Positions 58,739 through 64,000 of a stretch of 64,000 bases of DNA are shown in pieces. The stretch lies in the NCBI RefSeq assembly GCF_032380675.1, contig NZ_JAWDIX010000006.1, positions 89,469-153,468 on the forward strand, read 5' to 3'. Under the pieces are notes generated by a model. It was not told the DNA's origin, made no database searches, and saw nothing but the letters and a program-made list of their open reading frames with translations. Positions within the stretch are counted from its first letter, which is position 1. Each line of letters starts with the position of its first letter. A program made the position numbers and the translations under genes. Source of the stretch: Anaerolentibacter hominis (GTDB taxonomy: Bacteria; Bacillota; Clostridia; Lachnospirales; Lachnospiraceae).

Positions 58739-60634
58739 ATGAAGAAAAAAACCGGCCTGGTGCTGTTCTGCCTGCTGTTGGCGGTCAGTTCAGTCTGTAA
58801 TAGACCACAGAATGTAAATGCAGCCAAGGCGGACCCATCCCAAAGTGAGGTGGAACAGGTAATTACCGCCCTTGGAATTATGACACCTGATAAGAACGGG
58901 GATATGCAGCTGTCCCAGAAAGTGACCAGGGCCCAGTTTGCCAAGATGCTGGTCATGGCCTCTTCCTATAAAGATAAGGTGCCGTCATCTGTTAAGGTTT
59001 CCTTATTTAAGGATGTGACCTACAAACATTCGGCAGCCGGCTACATAAAAATAGCAGTAGAACAGGGCTGGATGTCCGGCTACCTGAACGGATCGTTTAA
59101 ACCTTCCCAGAAAATTACACTGGCGGAGGCGGTCAAAGGGATAACCGGTTTGCTTGGATATACAGCTTCGGATTTTACAGGGGTAGTTACTGACGGGCAG
59201 ATGGCCCTCTATCAGTCCAAGGGGCTGGATAAAAACATAACAGTCAGCAAGAATACCTCCAAGCTGACCAGAAAAAACTGTATGAACCTGTTTTATAATA
59301 CAATGACCGCCGATACAAAAACGGGACAGATTTATGCGGAAACCTTGGGCTATACACTGAACTCTGCAGGGGAACTGGATTATCTGAGCCTGATCAGCAC
59401 ACAGATGACCGGCCCGGTGACTGCAGCAGCGGACTGGACTTCACAGCTGCCTTTTTCCGCATCCAAAGCGGTTTATTACCGGAATGGAGAAACGAGCAGC
59501 AAAGAAAGCATCTGTACCTATGATGTTCTCTACTATTCCAAGAATTTGAAAACGGTCTGGGCCTACAGCGATAAAGTGACAGGCACCTATGAATCGGCAG
59601 ATCCGGACCGGATCGCACCTACCGGTATTACCGTTGCAGGCAATGCCTATACACTGGGCAGCCAGAAGGCATCCATTGCTGTCTCCACCCTCGGCAATTT
59701 CCAGCCGGGTGATACAGTAACCCTTCTATTTGGCAAGGACGGAACTGTGGTAGATGTAATTGAACCATCCTCTGTAAATTCGGATGTCTGCGGCATCGTG
59801 ACTGCCTGCAGTTCACGCAGTATCACGGAGCCGGATGGAAGCATCGGAACAACATATTCTATAACAATGATTGATGCTCAGGGAAATACCTATCAGTATA
59901 ACTGTGAGAAAAAACTGTCTGCCGGTACGCTGGTTCAGGCTGCCGCTGCGGATGGGGTGATGAAGATCAGCACCCTGGAAAAGACCGTGGTAACAGGGAC
60001 ATTTAATGACGAAGGCACACGGCTGGGCTCCACCCTGTTAGCGGAGGATGTTCACATCCTTGACTATAATTCTGAAACCAGCAAAACCATTTACCCGGAA
60101 CGGCTTGCAGGCGTAACACTGTACTATGCGGATATTCTGTACTGCGGGGTAAACGATGCGGGGAAAATTACAGAGCTGATTTTAAATGACGTTACGGGCG
60201 ATTTGTATGAGTACGGCCTGCTGACCAGCGTGACAGAAACCAGTGGGAACAACAATTATTCCGGCAGCTATACCTATGATATAAAAGGCACACAGAGCAG
60301 CTACAGCTCAAACGGCTTTATCTTCGGAGCTGCGGAAGGACCAAGCAGATTTGGGGTCAGCCAGAATAAGCTGACCAGTATCCGGAACTTAAGCAGCGCA
60401 TATGCGGTATCCGTTAATAGCACGACCCTGAAAACAGTGTCTGCTTCCTATCCAATTTCTGACCAGGCAGCAGTCTACCTGAAGGAGACGGTAAACGGAA
60501 CAGTTACCTATTATTATACAACGCTCTCCAAGGTAAACGATCTGGATAAATTCAGCTTGATCGGTTACTACGACCAGAGCCCGTCAAGATGTGGGAAAAT
60601 CAGGGTAATTGTAGCAACGAAAAAGAACAGTTAA
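58739..60634 (+). CDS. S-layer homology (SLH) domain protein
   Basis: A 631-residue exported protein. Signal peptide, then two SLH-like repeats: VITALGIMTPDKNGDMQLSQKVTRAQFAKMLVMAS and SAAGYIKIAVEQGWMSGYLNGSFKPSQKITLAEAVKGI (residues ~38-150, given in parts), and a third, weaker one to ~195. The rest is Ser/Thr/Tyr-rich beta structure of unknown fold. SLH modules bind secondary wall polymers. GAAGGAGAAG precedes the ATG. It leads the operon with the MacAB-like exporter. Confidence 0.88.
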   Translation: MKKKTGLVLFCLLLAVSSVCNRPQNVNAAKADPSQSEVEQVITALGIMTPDKNGDMQLSQKVTRAQFAKMLVMASSYKDKVPSSVKVSLFKDVTYKHSAAGYIKIAVEQGWMSGYLNGSFKPSQKITLAEAVKGITGLLGYTASDFTGVVTDGQMALYQSKGLDKNITVSKNTSKLTRKNCMNLFYNTMTADTKTGQIYAETLGYTLNSAGELDYLSLISTQMTGPVTAAADWTSQLPFSASKAVYYRNGETSSKESICTYDVLYYSKNLKTVWAYSDKVTGTYESADPDRIAPTGITVAGNAYTLGSQKASIAVSTLGNFQPGDTVTLLFGKDGTVVDVIEPSSVNSDVCGIVTACSSRSITEPDGSIGTTYSITMIDAQGNTYQYNCEKKLSAGTLVQAAAADGVMKISTLEKTVVTGTFNDEGTRLGSTLLAEDVHILDYNSETSKTIYPERLAGVTLYYADILYCGVNDAGKITELILNDVTGDLYEYGLLTSVTETSGNNNYSGSYTYDIKGTQSSYSSNGFIFGAAEGPSRFGVSQNKLTSIRNLSSAYAVSVNSTTLKTVSASYPISDQAAVYLKETVNGTVTYYYTTLSKVNDLDKFSLIGYYDQSPSRCGKIRVIVATKKNS

Positions 60635-60715
60635 AGGCGCGGCTCCGTGTGAAAGACCAAAATGACGGGATGATATTTCATACGGCTGTTTGTGGCGCTC
60701 CAAATGGGGATTAAC

Positions 60716-62440
60716 ATGAAAAAAATAAAAGCTATCTCAAAAAAGAAAAAAATCTTGATCCTTGTAATTGCGGTAGTGGTACTGGGCGCAGGGGGATTTG
60801 CGGGAATTTCTTATATCAAGGGTTCCAAGGCGGCAGCGGAGACTACTTACGAAGAGGTAACCGTATCCCGGAGTACCATTGTAAATACTATTTCTGGCAC
60901 GGGGACGATCGAGCCGCTCAACCAATATAATGTGACCTCTCTGGTATCCGGTGAAATCCTTTCCTCCGACTTTGAGGAAGGGGACGAGGTGAAGGAAGGG
61001 CAGGTATTATATCAGATTGATACCACGGATGCGGAGAAAAATTTGAAAAGTGCCAAGCTGAACGTGGAGAAAGCGCAGAAATCTTATAATAAGGCACTAA
61101 AGCAGAGAGAAAACCTGAAGGTAACGGCGAATGCGTCGGGAGTCATCAAAAAACTCTATGTGGAGGATGGAGACAGTATAAAAGCAGGAACCGTGATTGC
61201 GGATATATACGATAACAGTACCATGCTGCTCACAATTCCCTTTAACTCACTGGATGTTACCTCCGCTATGGTGGGAAAGAAAGCGTCAGTGCAGTTGACA
61301 GACAGTTTGGAAACCGTAAGCGGAACGGTGAGCCAGGTGAGCGGTGTGGAGGAAGCGGCGGACGGTAATATGCTGGTAAAAAATATTGTGATCAAAGTAA
61401 AAAATCCTGGTGGAATCACTGCCGGACAGACGGCTACAGCATCAGTCGGCAGCATTGCCTGCAACAGTGCGGGAACCTTTGAAGTCAGCACAGAGAAATC
61501 TGTCACAGCCCAGGTGGAAGGGACTGTTGCCTCTCTTTCTGTGAAAGAGGGAGGAAACGTCACAAAAGGCGGAACCATCCTGACGCTGCAAAGTGATTCC
61601 ATTGAGGACACGATTGACAATGCGGCGACATCCCTGGAGGAAGCAGAACTCTCCCTGGAAAATCAGTCGGAGACGCTGGATAATTATACAATTACAGCTC
61701 CCATATCAGGGACGGTTATTACAAAAAATGTGAAACAGGGAGACACCCTGGATAATCAGAACAGCGCCGGTGCAATGGCTGTCATCTATGATATGTCCGC
61801 GATGACGTTCGATATGGCTATTGATGAGGTAGATATTAAGAGCATCCAGACCGGCCAGACCGTGAATGTGACGGTAGATGCGCTGGATGGCATTACATTG
61901 ACCGGCAAAGTGGAGAAGGTGAGTGTCAGCGGAACCACAAGCGGCGGAGTAACCAGCTATCCAGTTACGGTCAGAATGGATGAAGTGGGAGAACTCCTAC
62001 CCGGTATGAATGTAACGGGTGAAATAGTCACGGAGTCTGCAGAAAATGTAATAGCCATACCGGTCAGCGCTGTCAGCAGAGGAAACATTGTGTATGTAAA
62101 GGGCGAGGCTGAGAACGGAGCACAGCAGGAGGTAGCCGGGGAGCAGGACGACAAAGGAACTTTTCGTCAGACACCGGAAGGATTTTATGCTGCAGAGGTA
62201 ACACTTGGTATCACAGACGGCACAAATGTGGAGATACAGAGCGGACTGTCAGAGGGAGACATCATTTATATAGAAGTAATTACTATTCCAACTTCAAAGG
62301 AAAGTGACGGCGAAGGGTCCATGATGATGGACGGCGGCATGGGAGGCGGGATGCCAAGCGGCGGGATGCCGAGCGGTGGGATGCCAAGCGGTGGGGCACC
62401 CAGCGGCGGAATGTCAGGCGGCGGACCGGGAAGAAATTAA
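60716..62440 (+). CDS. MacA-like membrane-fusion (adaptor) protein
   Basis: A 574-residue adaptor. Lys-rich cytoplasmic N-terminus, one transmembrane helix (ILILVIAVVVLGAGGFAGISYI), then a barrel-sandwich (SGTIEPLNQYNVTSLVSGEILS..., GDEVKEGQVLYQID), a coiled-coil hairpin (NLKSAKLNVEKAQKSYNKALKQRENLK), a second lipoyl-like half (TITAPISGTVITKNVKQGDTL) and beta-barrel/membrane-proximal domains. The C-terminus has five M-P-S-G-G repeats. ATG 60716 has TGGGGA 6 nt upstream. It acts with the ABC ATPase and permease encoded next. Confidence 0.92.
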   Translation: MKKIKAISKKKKILILVIAVVVLGAGGFAGISYIKGSKAAAETTYEEVTVSRSTIVNTISGTGTIEPLNQYNVTSLVSGEILSSDFEEGDEVKEGQVLYQIDTTDAEKNLKSAKLNVEKAQKSYNKALKQRENLKVTANASGVIKKLYVEDGDSIKAGTVIADIYDNSTMLLTIPFNSLDVTSAMVGKKASVQLTDSLETVSGTVSQVSGVEEAADGNMLVKNIVIKVKNPGGITAGQTATASVGSIACNSAGTFEVSTEKSVTAQVEGTVASLSVKEGGNVTKGGTILTLQSDSIEDTIDNAATSLEEAELSLENQSETLDNYTITAPISGTVITKNVKQGDTLDNQNSAGAMAVIYDMSAMTFDMAIDEVDIKSIQTGQTVNVTVDALDGITLTGKVEKVSVSGTTSGGVTSYPVTVRMDEVGELLPGMNVTGEIVTESAENVIAIPVSAVSRGNIVYVKGEAENGAQQEVAGEQDDKGTFRQTPEGFYAAEVTLGITDGTNVEIQSGLSEGDIIYIEVITIPTSKESDGEGSMMMDGGMGGGMPSGGMPSGGMPSGGAPSGGMSGGGPGRN

Positions 62441-62475
62441 GATTGCAGGCTTAAAGATAGAAGGGAGTTTGGAAA

Positions 62476-63252
62476 TTGTCTGAAACTTTGGAAAAAAAGC
62501 CGCTGATTGAACTTAAGGACATTTATAAAATCTATGAAATGGGGGATGACAGCATCCACGCCGCCGACGGAATCAGCCTTAAAATATGGAAAGGTGAATT
62601 CGTGGCAGTTATGGGTAAATCGGGCAGCGGAAAATCTACGATTATGAATATTATCGGTGCCCTGGATGTGCCTACCTCAGGAGAATACATTCTAAGCGGG
62701 GAGGATGTAGGCCATATGAACGGGGATGCCCTGGCAAATATCCGAAACCGCCTGATTGGTTTTGTATTCCAGCAGTATAATCTGATCCCTAAGCTGAATC
62801 TTCTGGAAAATGTCGAGCTGCCTCTGCTCTATGCGGGGATAAAAGGACCGGAGCGGGTCCGGCGGGCAAAAGAAGCGCTGGAACAGGTGGGAATCGGGGA
62901 GAAGTGGAGACATATGCCTACACAGCTCTCCGGCGGACAGCAGCAGAGAGTCTCCATCGCCCGGGCGCTGGTGGGGAATCCCTCTCTGATCCTGGCGGAT
63001 GAACCAACCGGAGCACTGGATTCCAGAACCGGAACAGAAGTATTAGGTATATTAAAACGGCTGAACGAGTCCGGCAATACGATTGTTCTGATTACCCATG
63101 ATAAAGCAATAGCAATGGAGGCTAAACGAGTCGTGCAGATCAAGGACGGCAGAGTTATGTTCGACGGTGCGACAGAAGAATTCAGAAAGCAGGATGAAAG
63201 GCCGAAAGAAACCTTTCAGCCAAACGCGGCCACGCCGGTTCCTGCTTTGTGA
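62476..63252 (+). CDS. MacB-like ABC transporter ATP-binding protein
   Basis: A 258-residue ATPase: Walker A GKSGSGKST, Q-loop FQQYNL, signature LSGGQQQR, Walker B LILADEPTGALDS and H-loop LITHD. This is the LolD/MacB class that energises export by FtsX-type permeases. TTG start at 62476; AAGGGAG lies 8 nt upstream. An in-frame ~25-residue charged tail follows the H-loop. The permease gene 32 nt downstream is internally deleted. Confidence 0.94.
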   Translation: MSETLEKKPLIELKDIYKIYEMGDDSIHAADGISLKIWKGEFVAVMGKSGSGKSTIMNIIGALDVPTSGEYILSGEDVGHMNGDALANIRNRLIGFVFQQYNLIPKLNLLENVELPLLYAGIKGPERVRRAKEALEQVGIGEKWRHMPTQLSGGQQQRVSIARALVGNPSLILADEPTGALDSRTGTEVLGILKRLNESGNTIVLITHDKAIAMEAKRVVQIKDGRVMFDGATEEFRKQDERPKETFQPNAATPVPAL

Positions 63253-63284
63253 AGGGATCAAAACGGGAAAGGCATGGTATATAA

Positions 63285-63584
63285 ATGAATTTTTGGGAAG
63301 CGTTCAAACTGGCAGGACGGAGTATCATGGGTAGCAAGATGCGTTCCTTCCTTACGATGCTGGGCATTATTATCGGTGTAGGAAGTGTCATCATTCTGGT
63401 AAGCCTGATGCAGGGTATGACCAGCACCATGACATCGACGTTTGACAGGCTTACGGCGACGCCATCCTTTGGGGCGATTCTTTTGTCCTTCGGTGTTTCG
63501 GTGGGAATCGGTGTGGGATTTGGCTATCTTCCGGCCAGCAAAGCAGCCCGGCTCAATCCCATCGATGCGCTGCGAAACGAATAG
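63285..63584 (+). pseudogene. Internally deleted MacB/FtsX-type permease
   Basis: A 99-residue open frame. Residues 1-54 are the N-terminus of a MacB permease (MNFWEAFKLAGRSIMGSKMRSFLTMLGIIIGVGSVIILVSLMQG, in parts), and the last ~38 are its C-terminus (GVSVGIGVGFGYLPASKAARLNPIDALRNE). A full permease is near 400 residues, so about 300 are missing, in frame, at 63440-63465. It lacks three of four helices and the large external domain and cannot be a normal permease. It could be a real deletion or a collapsed assembly. Confidence 0.85.
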
Positions 63585-63643
63585 AGATATGGTTTGGGTA
63601 TACAGCAGACACCAGTGAGCTGCGGGTGATCTTGCTGTAATAT

Positions 63644-63686
63644 GACAGGGCCGGACAAAAAAGTACAGTATTTGTCCGGCCCTGTC
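63644..63686 (+). terminator. Large hairpin after the exporter operon
   Basis: The 16-bp arms GACAGGGCCGGACAAA and TTTGTCCGGCCCTGTC are perfect. No T-run follows (CCCCAT). Confidence 0.75.
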
Positions 63687-63823
63687 CCCATAAAATAGAG
63701 GTATCCTGAATAAAACCGGCATAAAGCAGAGACCTGGGAAATGGATAAATAAGGAAATTTATCCATGTGTCCGTAGAGGGAAAAGAGAAAAAGAATTTTG
63801 TATAAAATTCTTCATAAAAGGGG

Positions 63824-63852
63824 TTGACAGGGTCGATTTTCCATGATATTCT
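63824..63852 (+). promoter_or_regulatory. Strong promoter, probably of an rRNA operon
   Basis: TTGACA (63824-63829), 17 nt, TATTCT (63847-63852). Upstream is A/T-rich like an UP element (63786-63820). Confidence 0.75.
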
Positions 63853-64000
63853 ATATGAGCTGTCGCAAAAACAGCACAACAGAACCTTGATAACAGAACA
63901 GTAAAACAACCTTGAAAATTCCAGGAAAGAGAAGAGATTCTCGATCCAAAGATTTCAGAAAAAAGAACGCGTAACTTCGAGAGAAGATTACAACCTAGAA
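63853..64000 (+). other. Leader resembling a clostridial 16S rRNA 5' external spacer
   Basis: The non-coding sequence contains CAACAGAACCTTGATAACAGAACAG and ACAACCTTGAAAATTCC-like units (split repeats of AACCTTGA-AA), which occur before rRNA operons in Lachnospiraceae as I recall. The 16S gene itself is beyond the window, so this remains a likely call. Confidence 0.55.

Overview
The window looks like chromosomal DNA of a spore-forming, anaerobic Clostridia, most likely a Lachnospiraceae-type gut Firmicute. This is inferred from spore genes (spoIIR, a SipL-like DUF3794/LysM protein, a CotS-family protein), a Veg protein, a type-3 prolyl-tRNA synthetase behind a T-box, strong AGGAGG-type ribosome binding sites, TTGACA/TATAAT promoters and moderate GC. 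No prophage, complete insertion sequence, CRISPR array or tRNA gene was seen.

Layout. 0-9.5 kb: a 5'-truncated coiled-coil protein; a large repeat-rich surface protein with a small membrane partner; two RsgI-like membrane proteins with very acidic tails, one of them paired with an ECF sigma factor; a CPBP protease; a MarR/CDF cation-efflux operon with three palindromic operators. 9.6-12.6 kb: a leftward operon of two membrane proteins and an M20 peptidase. 12.8-19.0 kb: a seven-gene rightward operon (mannonate dehydratase, SGNH hydrolase, YfcE-like phosphodiesterase, MBL hydrolase, RbsD, LytS-like kinase, SARP-type response regulator). 19.1-28.3 kb: a degenerate HD-GYP gene, a cyclic-di-GMP-I riboswitch with a long structured leader, then an operon of two SipW-type signal peptidases, three SipW-type substrates, a membrane-anchored linker protein and a large secreted LRR/repeat protein. 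This is the most striking block: it reads as a c-di-GMP-controlled fibre or matrix export system.

28.3-35 kb: tandem paralogous Ig-like-tailed exported proteins, a BlaI-type repressor, an NhaC antiporter, a VOC protein and an S1-domain protein, all leftward. 35.2-50.6 kb: mostly housekeeping genes (iron-type ADH, aminotransferase, T-box-proS, serine hydrolase, cca, cotS-like, phosphoglucomutase, SDR dehydrogenase, TM1266-family regulator, PrcB-like lipoprotein, veg, sipL-like). 50.9-56.3 kb: MGMT-like, GntR, ispE, spoIIR, ddl, murI, DUF1934. 56.5-63.6 kb: an OmpR-type two-component system, then an SLH protein with a MacAB-like exporter whose permease is internally deleted. The end carries a strong promoter and a leader that resembles the start of an rRNA operon.

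Two regulatory circuits can be read from the sequence. An 11-mer plus a second box at the same 13-nt spacing lies ahead of both the ECF sigma operon and the second RsgI-like gene, suggesting one sigma regulon. A 17-nt direct-repeat box lies ahead of both the OmpR-type system and the SLH/exporter operon. The intergenic space is unusually rich in dispersed hairpin repeats: four copies of a ~183-bp structured element (one truncated), a REP-like family with conserved ends, twin palindromes, and three copies of a hairpin around spoIIR.
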